From positions 1 to 64,000 of the forward strand of contig JACZJC010000010.1 in NCBI GenBank assembly GCA_014860745.1: a stretch of DNA of 64,000 bases, written 5' to 3'. The notes under the pieces are model-generated. The model worked only from the letters and a program-made list of their open reading frames with translations. It ran no database searches and had not been told where the DNA came from. Below are positions 45,399 to 53,537 of the stretch, piece after piece. The position numbers were made by a program, and so were the translations under genes. Source of the DNA: Anaerolineales bacterium. Lineage in GTDB: Bacteria > Chloroflexota > Anaerolineae > Anaerolineales > Villigracilaceae. Every line of letters starts with the position of its first letter. Position 1 is the stretch's first letter.

Positions 45399-45404
45399 TA
45401 TAAT
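45399..45404 (+). promoter_or_regulatory. -10 box of the BMP lipoprotein gene
   Basis: TATAAT with only a weak -35 (TTCTTC, 18 bases upstream). The remaining gap 45151-45398 holds the terminator above and no gene. Confidence 0.4.
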
Positions 45405-45434
45405 TCTGGAATTCTTTTCATCTGGAGTAACCTA

Positions 45435-46451
45435 GTGCGCGTTAAATATCCTTTCTTCGCAATCTTAATCCTTGCTATTTTAAGCGGCTGCGGCGGGACT
45501 CCCTCGGAGATCCCGGCCCCAACCGTTGTGCCGACTCATACCCCGCTGCCAACTGCAACGGTGATCCCAACGCCATCCACGCCGTTGGCAATTCTCGTCC
45601 TGCCCTCCGACCTCGATAAGGAATCATCGGACCTGTACCAGAAGACCGTTTACGACCTTGCCCAGCAATCCGGGTTTCGTTTCCAGGTCCGTAATGCGCT
45701 TACCCCGGAAGACCTCGCCGACCCGACTTTGAAAATCGCCATCGTTTTGCCGCCCGACCCCGGAGTTGCCTCATATATTTCCGCCGCGCCGGGCGTGCAG
45801 TTCCTCGCTGTGAACATCCCCAACCTCACAGCAGGCGGGAATCTAAGTGTGCTTGCCCCGGATACGCAAGTGGATGTGCCCGCCTTCATGGCCGGGTACA
45901 CCGCCGCCATGCTCACCGAGGAATATCATATCGGCATGTTGTATCCGCAAGGGGATGCGGACGCTGCCCGCGCCGCGGCCGCCTTCAACAACGGCATGCG
46001 CTATTATTGCGGCCTTTGCAATCGAATTTATTTTACAACGATCGATTACCCGACCTTTTTAGACATCCCCGCGAATGAAGACCCTTCAAAATATGGCGGC
46101 TATGCCAACCTGCTGATCAATGACCGCGATGTGGATGCCCTTTACATTTACCCATCGCTCGCAAGCGACGATTTGCTGACCTATATCGGCACGCAGGGCG
46201 TGCTTCTCTTTGGTACTTCCATGCCGGAACCCCGCCCCGGCGGATGGGTGATGACCATCAGCCCGGACTCGGTCAAGGCGATCCAGGTGGCCTGGCCGGG
46301 ATTGAGCGCCGGGCAGGGTGGAATTAACGTTCAATCCCCGCTCGGAATTGCAGACGTGGACCCCGGCCTTCTCCCCGCCGGGAAATTGGCCCTCGTCCAG
46401 GAAACGCTGGATAACCTGATCGCGGGTCGGATCCTCACACAGAATCCATAA
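45435..46451 (+). CDS. BMP-type substrate-binding lipoprotein
   Basis: A 338-residue exported lipoprotein starting at GTG with GGAG upstream. The lipobox L-S-G-C19 marks lipid attachment. A Pro/Thr-rich linker (residues 22-48) is followed by a periplasmic-binding fold of the Med/BMP (basic membrane protein) type, members of which bind nucleosides for ABC import. Seen: F-L-A-V-N near 118, Y-T-A-A-M-L-T-E near 155, and a final G-L-L-P-A-G. No ABC transporter genes are adjacent, so the import partner, if any, is elsewhere; a sensor role is possible. Confidence 0.75.
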   Translation: MRVKYPFFAILILAILSGCGGTPSEIPAPTVVPTHTPLPTATVIPTPSTPLAILVLPSDLDKESSDLYQKTVYDLAQQSGFRFQVRNALTPEDLADPTLKIAIVLPPDPGVASYISAAPGVQFLAVNIPNLTAGGNLSVLAPDTQVDVPAFMAGYTAAMLTEEYHIGMLYPQGDADAARAAAAFNNGMRYYCGLCNRIYFTTIDYPTFLDIPANEDPSKYGGYANLLINDRDVDALYIYPSLASDDLLTYIGTQGVLLFGTSMPEPRPGGWVMTISPDSVKAIQVAWPGLSAGQGGINVQSPLGIADVDPGLLPAGKLALVQETLDNLIAGRILTQNP

Positions 46452-46454
46452 ATT

Positions 46455-46487
46455 AAAAAATGACGGGCCAGTCGCCCGTCATTTTTT
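46455..46487. terminator. Bidirectional terminator
   Basis: AAAAAATGACGGGC and GCCCGTCATTTTTT form a perfect 14-base stem between two convergent genes; it overlaps the last codon of the minus-strand gene by a base or two. Confidence 0.85.
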
Positions 46488-46920
46488 ATACATACAGATT
46501 GGATGGCTGCTCCCGTATCGTCAAGTCCCGCCGCACCAGCCATGCCATGGCCTTGATCAGCAGGGCCAGCGGGCTGATGGGAGTGGATAGAAATTCATCC
46601 ACCCCGGCATGCAGGTATTCAAAGATTTCCGCTTCATCAGCTTTTGGGGCAAGCAGCAGAAGAGTTCCATTGGTTGTGGAGCGGAGTTCCCGGCAAAGCG
46701 TTATTCGTTCGTTGCGGGGCAGGTCAAGGTCTATGACGATCAGGGCGGGAGAGAGCAGGCGTGAGGTTTGCAGTGCCTCCCCGGCGCCCGTTTCACAAAC
46801 CACACGGCAGTTCTTTTGTTCAAAAAGAGCCTGCCATACGTTAACCATTTCCGCATCCTGTGAGACGATCAGGACGGTTTGTAATTCGTTGATTTTTGGG
46901 TTGGATTTCCATGCAACCAT
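46486..46920 (-). CDS. Stand-alone receiver-like protein
   Basis: A 144-residue single-domain response-regulator-like protein without output domain. Strands TVLIVS, ALIVIDLDLP (Asp phosphoacceptor near residue 65) and GTLLLLAPK match the receiver fold, but the usual paired N-terminal acids are replaced by S-Q-D, and the conserved lysine is not clear (STPISP). Phosphorylation may therefore be weak or absent. AAGGAAAG upstream gives the ribosome binding site. Possible shuttle or partner for a hybrid kinase elsewhere. Confidence 0.75.
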   Translation of the reverse strand: MVAWKSNPKINELQTVLIVSQDAEMVNVWQALFEQKNCRVVCETGAGEALQTSRLLSPALIVIDLDLPRNERITLCRELRSTTNGTLLLLAPKADEAEIFEYLHAGVDEFLSTPISPLALLIKAMAWLVRRDLTIREQPSNLYV

Positions 46921-47010
46921 ATCGGCTTTCCTTTTCCTAATGTTTTACTCTTGAGTGGTTGATTGTGCAAAGAAAGGGGGTGGCCCGCTGGTACTATTTC
47001 AAAAACAGCC

Positions 47011-47038
47011 TTGACGGAGTTTTGACTTGCGTGATAAA
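47011..47038 (+). promoter_or_regulatory. Candidate promoter before the short ORF
   Basis: TTGACG (47011-47016), 16-base spacer, GATAAA (47033-47038); moderate match. Confidence 0.4.
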
Positions 47039-47087
47039 CTCCCACCCGCTTGAATAAAGCAAATCTCAAGAAAGGAGGCGCACGCCC

Positions 47088-47171
47088 ATGATTATGAACA
47101 AGTATTCCATCGCACTTTCTCTCACCGGCAAAGCTGGTATTGATTCTCGTAGTGCGCCTGTACACCGTTAG
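47088..47171 (+). CDS. 27-residue ORF, possible leader peptide
   Basis: A short frame beginning MIMNKYSIAL and ending RSAPVHR. It is preceded by AAAGGAGG, the strongest Shine-Dalgarno sequence in this part of the window, ending about nine bases before the ATG. The stop codon lies 20 bases before the first of two tandem terminator-like hairpins, and a GNAT acetyltransferase gene follows. This is the layout of a translation-controlled attenuator. The peptide is not enriched in one amino acid, so the sensed condition is not obvious. It could also be a functional microprotein. Confidence 0.5.
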   Translation: MIMNKYSIALSLTGKAGIDSRSAPVHR

Positions 47172-47191
47172 ACTGGACTAGTTGTCTTTCG

Positions 47192-47270
47192 GCCACGGTG
47201 TCACTGCGACCCGTGGCTGTTTTATTTAATGAGCAAGGCGGCCATGGGTCAAGGACCTGTGGCCGTTTTT
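47192..47270 (+). terminator. Two tandem terminator hairpins before the GNAT genes
   Basis: Hairpin one: GCCACGG (47192-47198) with CCGTGGC (47211-47217), then TGTTTTATTT. Hairpin two: CGGCCA (47239-47244) with TGGCCG (47260-47265), inner GGTC/GACC, then five T. The two are similar to each other, and both lie between the short ORF and the first GNAT gene. Confidence 0.65.
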
Positions 47271-47339
47271 ATTTTGCAAGGAGGGGCGGCTCGCCCCTGC
47301 GAAAGGTATCCCCGCAAGAGCGGGAGGAGTTAGGAAACC

Positions 47340-47927
47340 ATGTTGAACATTCAAACCCAGTTGTTTGAAGCGACGGATGTTCGTTTCGGTCCCATCGACC
47401 ATGAAACGCATCCCGAGATCGAATCCAAATGGACGCATGACGCCGAATTCATGCGCCTGATGGAATTGCAACCCGCCCGCCCGCTATCCCCTGCGATGGT
47501 GAAGAAACAGTACGAATCCATCGAAAAGCAAATGGATGAAGACAAGAACCTGTATTATTTCACCATCCGCGCCCGCGAAGACGACCGGTTGATCGGCAAG
47601 GCGCTTGTGGAATGGATCGACTGGGCGAACGGCAACGGATTCATCCGCCTTGGAATCGGCGCGGCGGAGGACAGACGAAAAGGCTATGGCTCGCAAGCGT
47701 TGAGCATGCTTCTGTACTATTGCTTTCGCGAATTGAACCTGTACCGTGTCACCGCGGTTGTGCCAGCCTACAACGAAGGCGCGATCCGCCTCTTTCAAAA
47801 GTTTGGTTTCATGGAAGAGATCCGCAGGCGCAAGGCTATGCACCGCGACGGAGAGTTTTGGGATCTTGTCTCATTCAGCTTGTTGAATTCCGAATGGCAA
47901 GCGCAGCGAATGCAGGCGTCGGCGTAG
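47340..47927 (+). CDS. GNAT family N-acetyltransferase
   Basis: A 195-residue acetyltransferase. The acetyl-CoA-binding motif R-R-K-G-Y-G-S-Q-A-L is near residue 120, followed by N-L-Y-R-V-T-A-V-V-P-A-Y-N-E-G-A-I-R-L-F-Q-K-F-G-F, typical of RimJ/RimL-like enzymes. Acceptor unknown. It is the first of three GNAT genes on one strand and lies behind a possible attenuator. An AGGAGTTAGGAAACC region supplies the ribosome binding site. Confidence 0.85.
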   Translation: MLNIQTQLFEATDVRFGPIDHETHPEIESKWTHDAEFMRLMELQPARPLSPAMVKKQYESIEKQMDEDKNLYYFTIRAREDDRLIGKALVEWIDWANGNGFIRLGIGAAEDRRKGYGSQALSMLLYYCFRELNLYRVTAVVPAYNEGAIRLFQKFGFMEEIRRRKAMHRDGEFWDLVSFSLLNSEWQAQRMQASA

Positions 47928-47951
47928 AGTGAAGCAAAAGGAAAAAATGAA

Positions 47952-48968
47952 ATGACACGATCCAATACAAAACAACCATTTCTGGAATCAAATCCTTCGA
48001 TAATGCTTGGGGCAGATTTCCGCCTGCGTGCCACCCAATGGGCAGACCTCCACGCTGTGGCAAAACTCATCTACGATGTCTGTGAAGCGGACGGCGATGT
48101 GACCGTTGCCGCCACGCCCGAAGATTTGGAAAATGAATGGCGCAGTGAAAACTTCAACCCTGAAACCGATACCTGCGTCATCGAAACCAATGAAGGGCGG
48201 GTGGTCGGTTATGGCGAGCTTTTCAACGAAAAAGACCACGCCCACTTGAACGCGGATTTTTATGTGCATCCCGAATATAAAAGGCTGCGGCTTATCGATG
48301 TCCTGTTAAACCGCGCTGATGAGCGCGCCCGCGAAGAGGTGAAGCTTGCCCCGCCTGATTTGCGCGTTTTCATTCGCAGCACTATGGATGGAAAAGATGA
48401 GGAAGCCAAAAAAGCGCATGAAGACGCTGGCTTTGCATCCGTTCGCTTCAACTGGCGCATGGAAATTAATCTCAACGAAGCACCGCCTGCTCCCATCTGG
48501 CCGGCTGGAATTGAATTGCGCCCCTTCGATAAGGAAGCTCATGCCCGGCTTGTCTGGCAGGCGGATAATGAAGCTTTTCGCGACCATTGGGGCAGCCACG
48601 ACTCTACATTTGAGGAGTGGACTCACCGAAAATTCGACAAGTCCGATTTCGACTCCACGCTGTGGATGATTGCCTGGGACGGGAATGAAATTGCCGGGTT
48701 CTCACAGAATCGCTTTCGGATGGGCATCGGCTGGGTTGGCACGTTGGGGGTCCGCCGACCCTGGCGCAAAAAAGGCCTCGGCCTCGCCTTGCTGAGACAA
48801 TCGTTTGGAGAATTCTACAGACGCGGCATGAAAACCATCGGCCTCGGTGTGGATGCCTCCAATCCCACTGGTGCAACCCGCCTCTACCAAAGCGCGGGCA
48901 TGCTTGTCGCCAGCGAGTTCATCACCTATGAAAAAGAGCTGCGCGATGGAAGAAGTTTGGATGAATAG
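47952..48968 (+). CDS. Double GNAT-domain acetyltransferase, paralogue A
   Basis: A 338-residue protein with two GNAT domains in tandem. The first (about 18-175) is degenerate in the CoA loop; the second (about 180-325) has the clear motif L-G-V-R-R-P-W-R-K-K-G-L-G-L-A-L-L and G-V-D-A-S-N-P-T-G-A-T-R-L-Y-Q-S-A-G-M. The same layout and much of the sequence recur in the next gene, so the pair arose by tandem duplication. Mycothiol synthase also has two GNAT domains, but I see no specific evidence for that role. AAGGA lies eight bases before the ATG. Confidence 0.85.
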   Translation: MTRSNTKQPFLESNPSIMLGADFRLRATQWADLHAVAKLIYDVCEADGDVTVAATPEDLENEWRSENFNPETDTCVIETNEGRVVGYGELFNEKDHAHLNADFYVHPEYKRLRLIDVLLNRADERAREEVKLAPPDLRVFIRSTMDGKDEEAKKAHEDAGFASVRFNWRMEINLNEAPPAPIWPAGIELRPFDKEAHARLVWQADNEAFRDHWGSHDSTFEEWTHRKFDKSDFDSTLWMIAWDGNEIAGFSQNRFRMGIGWVGTLGVRRPWRKKGLGLALLRQSFGEFYRRGMKTIGLGVDASNPTGATRLYQSAGMLVASEFITYEKELRDGRSLDE

Positions 48969-48976
48969 AGGAAATT

Positions 48977-50011
48977 ATGAACACAATGCTTGAAAAAACA
49001 AAGATTGAATTACCCAAAGGATTCACCGTCCGCGGCGCAAAGCTGGAGGATGTGGAAGCCGCATTGAACCTGTTCAACGCCTGGTCACAGTCTGTGATCC
49101 ACCAGGATGAAATCACCGATGCGGACGCTATTCGCAATGAGTGGGTTTCGCCGGGCTTCGATCCTGCGCAGGATATTCGCCTCGTCTTTTCTCCGCAGGG
49201 AATGTTAACGGGTTACATTGAAGCGTGGACGACCGCCAAACCGCCGGTCCACCCGTGGCTCTGGGGAAGAGTCCACCCTGAATATGGCGGGCTGGGAATT
49301 GGCACCTGGCTGCTGCATTGGGCGGAGGAACGCGCCTGCAAAGTTTTGGATGATTTACCCGCCGACCTTCGTTTCGCACCTCGCACCGGCGTGCCCCGCC
49401 CGGCGATGGAATCGAAGAAACTTTTTGACGAATTGGGCTATCGGCAAATCCGTAGTTCCTACGAAATGCGGATCGAACTTGAAGAAGCGCCTCCAGCCCC
49501 GCTCTGGGCGGATGGCATCACCCTCAGAATCGCCAACCCTGAAAAAGATGCTCAGGCCATTTACAAAGCGGACAAGGAATCCTTCCGCGATCATTTTGGT
49601 TATATTGAAGAACCCTTTGAGGAAGGCTTTGCGCGTTTCCGGCACTTCCTCCTTGGGGAGGGTTCCGACCCAAGCCTGTGGTTCCTTGCCATGGATGGCG
49701 AGGAAATTGCAGGCATCTCCCTCTGCCGTCCGAATTCCTACGATGACCCCGACCTGGGCTGGGTGAATATTCTGGGAGTCCGCCGCCCGTGGCGAAAGCG
49801 CGGCATTGGGCTGGCGCTGCTTCAGTACAGTTTTGGCGAATTCTACAAACGCGGCAAGCGCAAGGTCGGTTTGGGCGTGGACGCGGAAAACCTGACGGGC
49901 GCTTTAAGGCTGTACGAGAAGGCCGGCATGCATGTGCACCTGGCATTTGACCTGTTTGAAAAGACGATTCGCTCAGGACGCGAAATCAGTGTAGAATCTC
50001 TCTCAGATTAA
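48977..50011 (+). CDS. Double GNAT-domain acetyltransferase, paralogue B
   Basis: A 344-residue sister of the preceding gene, eight bases downstream. Its second domain has L-G-V-R-R-P-W-R-K-R-G-I-G-L-A-L-L and G-V-D-A-E-N-L-T-G-A-L-R-L-Y-E-K-A-G-M; the first domain has G-L-G-I-G-T-W-L-L-H-W. The two proteins have diverged enough to suggest different acceptors. Function otherwise unknown. Confidence 0.85.
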   Translation: MNTMLEKTKIELPKGFTVRGAKLEDVEAALNLFNAWSQSVIHQDEITDADAIRNEWVSPGFDPAQDIRLVFSPQGMLTGYIEAWTTAKPPVHPWLWGRVHPEYGGLGIGTWLLHWAEERACKVLDDLPADLRFAPRTGVPRPAMESKKLFDELGYRQIRSSYEMRIELEEAPPAPLWADGITLRIANPEKDAQAIYKADKESFRDHFGYIEEPFEEGFARFRHFLLGEGSDPSLWFLAMDGEEIAGISLCRPNSYDDPDLGWVNILGVRRPWRKRGIGLALLQYSFGEFYKRGKRKVGLGVDAENLTGALRLYEKAGMHVHLAFDLFEKTIRSGREISVESLSD

Positions 50012-50040
50012 CCAGAGGTTTTCGGATTAAGGAGAGTTTT

Positions 50041-50472
50041 ATGAACCTGCGCTGCATCTATTGTCAAACCCCGTTCACCCTCAGCCGTGCTGAAATGCTC
50101 GGCGCGATCGTCCATATGAACGAGAAGAATCAGAACCATTACGACGCGCATTGTCCGCGCTGCCGCCGCGCCAATTCCATTTCCCGCCAGAGAATGGAAT
50201 TGTTCTACCCGAACTGGCAGGAGGCCGCCAAACAACAGGCTTCTGCGCCGGTTATTCCTGCCGCTTCACCGCCCGCCGATGCTATGACGAAGACTGAGCC
50301 AATTACAAAGGCAATGAGGGCAGAGGCGGGCAAGTCTGTTTCCAAAGCACCTGCAATGAAGCCGACTGCCAAAAAGCAGGTGGCTGCTGTTACGAAGAAA
50401 CCCGCCGCGAAGAAGACCTCTCCTGCAAAACCAGCAGCCAAGAAGGCTCCCGCCAAAGGCAGGAAGAAGTAA
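50041..50472 (+). CDS. Zinc-ribbon protein with histone-like Lys/Ala/Pro tail
   Basis: A 143-residue protein in two parts. Residues 1-58 contain paired cysteines C5-x2-C8 and C-P-R-C near 38-41, a zinc-ribbon likely to bind nucleic acid. Residues 60-143 are low-complexity and very basic, with repeated A-K-K, P-A-A-K-K and S-P-A-K-P units like eukaryotic H1 and bacterial Hc1/AlgP tails. I know no named family for the combination; a nucleoid-binding or RNA-binding role is inferred. TTAAGGAGAG precedes the ATG. Confidence 0.7.
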   Translation: MNLRCIYCQTPFTLSRAEMLGAIVHMNEKNQNHYDAHCPRCRRANSISRQRMELFYPNWQEAAKQQASAPVIPAASPPADAMTKTEPITKAMRAEAGKSVSKAPAMKPTAKKQVAAVTKKPAAKKTSPAKPAAKKAPAKGRKK

Positions 50473-50512
50473 CGCGGGCGCTACGATAGTTCCGTACGAC
50501 TGTTTTGAATTT

Positions 50513-50557
50513 AATGCAAAGCCGGGAAGACGACCTTCTTTACGGCTTTGCATTTTT
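50513..50557 (+). terminator. Terminator before the HAD gene
   Basis: AATGCAAAGCCG and CGGCTTTGCATT form a 12-base stem, with five T on the plus strand. Confidence 0.75.
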
Positions 50558-50568
50558 AAAGGAGGAGC

Positions 50569-51171
50569 ATGAAAATTGGCGCAATATTTTTCGATTTCGG
50601 GGGAGTTATTCAACGTACTGAATACCAGTCTCCGCGCCAGCATCTGGCGGAACGATTCGGCATGGACTATGACGATATCGACAAGCTCGTCTTTGCAAGT
50701 GAATCTGCGCGGCGTGCCTCCCTGGGTGAGATCACTGAAGATGCGCATTGGTCAAATGTGTTGACGCGGCTCAAACGTCCCACTGCAGAAATGCAAACCA
50801 TCAGGGATGAATTTTTCGGGGGGGATGTCATCGACATCGACCTGGTTCACTTCATCGGTTCGATGCGCGGGAAATTTCACACGGGCTTGATCTCGAATGC
50901 GTGGAGCGGAATGCGCGCCTTCCTTGAAAAGGAAAAGCTGATCGACCTCTTCGATACCGTCGTCATTTCAGCAGAGGTTGGGGTGATGAAGCCCGAAGCG
51001 AGGATCTATTCGATTGCCCTGGAGCAGGCCGGGGTGAAGGCGGAGGCGGCGGTGTTCGTGGATGATGTCCAGGCCAACGTCGATGCCTGTCAAGCGCTTG
51101 GCATGAAAGGTATCCTGTTTAATGACCCGTTGGGTGCAATGAATCAATTAAAGACCCTGTTGAAACTTTGA
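50569..51171 (+). CDS. HAD superfamily hydrolase, subfamily IA
   Basis: A 200-residue phosphatase-like protein. Motif I is F-F-D9-F-G-G-V-I with the nucleophile Asp and Gly in place of the second Asp; motif II is L-I-S-N-A; motif III K-P-E-A-R-I-Y; motif IV F-V-D-D-V-Q-A-N-V-D-A. The DFGG form is common in the epoxide-hydrolase-N/YihX-like branch. Substrate unknown. AAGGAGGAGC gives a strong ribosome binding site. Confidence 0.88.
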   Translation: MKIGAIFFDFGGVIQRTEYQSPRQHLAERFGMDYDDIDKLVFASESARRASLGEITEDAHWSNVLTRLKRPTAEMQTIRDEFFGGDVIDIDLVHFIGSMRGKFHTGLISNAWSGMRAFLEKEKLIDLFDTVVISAEVGVMKPEARIYSIALEQAGVKAEAAVFVDDVQANVDACQALGMKGILFNDPLGAMNQLKTLLKL

Positions 51172-51279
51172 GGAAAAAGCCGGGCAGACAATAAATGCCG
51201 GGAGCAGGATTTTACTGCATGGCCGCTGATTAATTTTTTACTGCAAACATAACCCAAACAGGAGTGTTAGGAGGATTAA

Positions 51280-51309
51280 TTGACGCATATTCAATTTTGC
51301 ATGTATAAT
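51280..51309 (+). promoter_or_regulatory. Promoter of the PATAN-GTPase cluster
   Basis: TTGACG (51280-51285), 18-base spacer, perfect TATAAT (51304-51309), 38 bases before the PATAN ATG. Confidence 0.7.
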
Positions 51310-51347
51310 TTTCCAATCCATCCCTTTTTAGGGTAAGTAGAGGAATC

Positions 51348-52154
51348 ATGGCCCTGCGTGGAAATTTGCGCGATTTTACAATTACACAACTGCTCAACCT
51401 GATCAACCTGGCCAGCAAGACTGGTACGTTGGTGGTGGATGGGTCGTCTGAACAGGCCTACATTTCGTTTCGAGATGGAAAGCTGGCTTATGCCCGCATT
51501 GGCAAGGAGGATGGAAGCCTGGCTGCCGTTCTTCATAAAGCGAACAAGATCAATACCAATCAATTCCGCGCCATTGCAGACCGTGCCGGGCAAATGACCG
51601 ACAAGGAACTGGGCCTGCTTCTTATCAATGCGGGGTATGTTTCGCAGGAGGACATCCTGCTGAATTTGCAGGGGTATTTTACCGATGTGGTCCGCAGATT
51701 GTTCACCTGGGTGGATGGCATTTTCCGCTTTGAGAATGAGATGCTTCCGCCGGACGACCGCATCAATGTGAAGCTCGATCTTGAGAACATCATTATCGAA
51801 GGTTCGCGCCAGCTGCGCGAGTTGGAGCAGTTGAAGGATGAGATTCCCAGCCTCGAAATGGCGCTCAAATTTACGGAACGCCCATTAACCAATGTGAATT
51901 TAAGCGTGGATGAGTGGAAGGTGGTCAAGTTCGTCGACCCGAAGAATACGATGCATCAGATCGCGAGTACGAACAAGCTGACCGAAATCGAGATCCGCAG
52001 AATTGTGTACGGACTTTTGCAGGCTGGTCTGGTCGAATTGGTCCGCCCGACCGGTATGCAGGTCACACCGAACCCGAAGATGTTCCCATCCCAGGACAAA
52101 GAAGAACAGAAATCATTGATCAACAAACTGATCGGCCGCATCCGCACGATGTGA
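51348..52154 (+). CDS. DUF4388 (PATAN) domain protein
   Basis: A 268-residue protein. Residues 1-100 are a PATAN domain (L-R-G-N-L-R-D-F-T-I-T-Q-L-L-N-L-I, then S-G-T-L-type strands with F-R-D-G-K-L-A-Y-A), known as a partner of CheY-like regulators. A second region resembles the same fold (about 100-160), and the C-terminal part (175-250) looks like a winged helix (T-E-I-E-I-R-R-I-V-Y-G-L-L-Q-A-G-L-V). In related bacteria PATAN proteins work with small GTPases and receivers, and exactly such genes follow here. Confidence 0.85.
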   Translation: MALRGNLRDFTITQLLNLINLASKTGTLVVDGSSEQAYISFRDGKLAYARIGKEDGSLAAVLHKANKINTNQFRAIADRAGQMTDKELGLLLINAGYVSQEDILLNLQGYFTDVVRRLFTWVDGIFRFENEMLPPDDRINVKLDLENIIIEGSRQLRELEQLKDEIPSLEMALKFTERPLTNVNLSVDEWKVVKFVDPKNTMHQIASTNKLTEIEIRRIVYGLLQAGLVELVRPTGMQVTPNPKMFPSQDKEEQKSLINKLIGRIRTM

Positions 52155-52182
52155 TGCAATCAAGGTCAGAAGGATAAGAACC

Positions 52183-52719
52183 ATGCAAACGGTCAAAATG
52201 GTAGTGACAGGCCCATTCAGCGCTGGCAAGACTCAGTTCATCCAGTCGGTTAGTGAAATTGACGTTGTCGCCACGGAACGCAGGATCTCTTCGGATGAAG
52301 AGCGCACGGTAAAATCAGCCACCACGGTGGCAATGGACTTCGGCCGCATCACAGTGGATGAAGACCTGGTCTTGTATCTATTCGGCACGCCTGGGCAGAA
52401 GCGTTTTGATTTTATGTGGGAGATCCTTTCCGAGGGCATGTTGGGCTTTATCGTCATGGTGGACAGCACCCGACCGGAGACCTTCCGCGAGGCGCGTTCG
52501 ATCCTCGAAACCTTCCGCGCGTATGCCCCCACGCCATTCGTGGTTGCCGCAAATAAACAGGATATGGAAGATTCCTGGGAGCTTGAAGATGTGCGCCATG
52601 CCCTGCGGCTCGATAAAAAAACCAAGCTTCTCCCCTGTGTTGCGACGGAGCGCGATACGGTAAAAAAGGTCCTGCTCGAGCTTCTATACAGCATCCTCAA
52701 TGAAATGGAATCGAAATAA
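52183..52719 (+). CDS. Small Ras-like GTPase (MglA/Arf-like)
   Basis: A 178-residue GTPase. P-loop G10-P-F-S-A-G-K16-T-Q; switch II F-G-T-P-G-Q-K-R-F; G4 motif N-K-Q-D. The Pro in the P-loop and T-P-G-Q instead of D-x-x-G are typical of the bacterial family that partners with roadblock or PATAN proteins in signalling and polarity. It begins 28 bases after the PATAN stop, with AGAAGGATAAGAACC as ribosome binding region. Confidence 0.9.
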   Translation: MQTVKMVVTGPFSAGKTQFIQSVSEIDVVATERRISSDEERTVKSATTVAMDFGRITVDEDLVLYLFGTPGQKRFDFMWEILSEGMLGFIVMVDSTRPETFREARSILETFRAYAPTPFVVAANKQDMEDSWELEDVRHALRLDKKTKLLPCVATERDTVKKVLLELLYSILNEMESK

Positions 52720-52739
52720 GGGGTGGGTAATAATTTGCT

Positions 52740-53537
52740 GTGTCATCGATTACGACCGATCAGGGAATAGTTCATTATGAAGTTTACGGGCGGGGGCGTC
52801 CCGTAATTCTTTTACACGGATGGCTTGGTTCGTGGGGGTTATGGCAGGAGACCATGGCGTATCTAGGTGCGTTTTACCGCACATACGCCCTGGATTTTTG
52901 GGGGTTCGGTGAATCCGGCAAGAAACGCGAAACGTATGCGGTCTCGGATTTTGTCAGCTTGGTAAATCAATTCATGGAACAATTGGGCATCGTCCATGCG
53001 CCATTGGTGGGGCACAGCATGGGCGGTACAGTGAGTCTTTCAGTTGCCATCCGCTATCCGGAGCGGGTCAGCAAAGTAGTGGTGGTTGGCTCGCCTATGG
53101 TGGGGTCATCTCTTGCACCGTTGTTGAAACTTGCGGGGATGCGCCCGATTGCGTTTATGCTATTTAATATGATGGGGGTCTTCCGCACCGGCATGCGCAT
53201 GTATTCCCCTTTCATTTGCAAAGACCCGCGCTTCCCGGAGATGATGGACCGTGACCTGTCTCGCACTACTGTTGAGTCTTTCCTGCTCTCCATCGCCTCG
53301 CTTCGCCGCACCGACCTGACACCCATGCTCTCACAGATCAAAGTCCCGGCAATGGGCATGTACGGTGATAAGGATGTCATCGTCCATCCCCAGCAATGGC
53401 AGCCGATGATCGCAGGGATACCCCATGCCATCATTGAGCGTTTCCCTGCGGCAGGTCACTTTCCCATGCTGGAAGAGCCGACGGTTTTCAGCCAGAAATT
53501 AAAAAACTTCCTCGACCAAGATTCCCCTACTTCATGA
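52740..53537 (+). CDS. Alpha/beta-fold hydrolase
   Basis: A 265-residue serine hydrolase starting at GTG. Oxyanion H-G-W near residue 26, nucleophile G-H-S93-M-G-G, acid D in G-D-K-D-V-I-V, base H in A-A-G-H-F-P-M. The overall pattern (L-D-F-W-G-F-G-E-S) is of the esterase/haloperoxidase type. Substrate unknown; the neighbourhood suggests a lipid or fatty acyl ester. Its stop overlaps the next start by four bases. Confidence 0.9.
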   Translation: MSSITTDQGIVHYEVYGRGRPVILLHGWLGSWGLWQETMAYLGAFYRTYALDFWGFGESGKKRETYAVSDFVSLVNQFMEQLGIVHAPLVGHSMGGTVSLSVAIRYPERVSKVVVVGSPMVGSSLAPLLKLAGMRPIAFMLFNMMGVFRTGMRMYSPFICKDPRFPEMMDRDLSRTTVESFLLSIASLRRTDLTPMLSQIKVPAMGMYGDKDVIVHPQQWQPMIAGIPHAIIERFPAAGHFPMLEEPTVFSQKLKNFLDQDSPTS

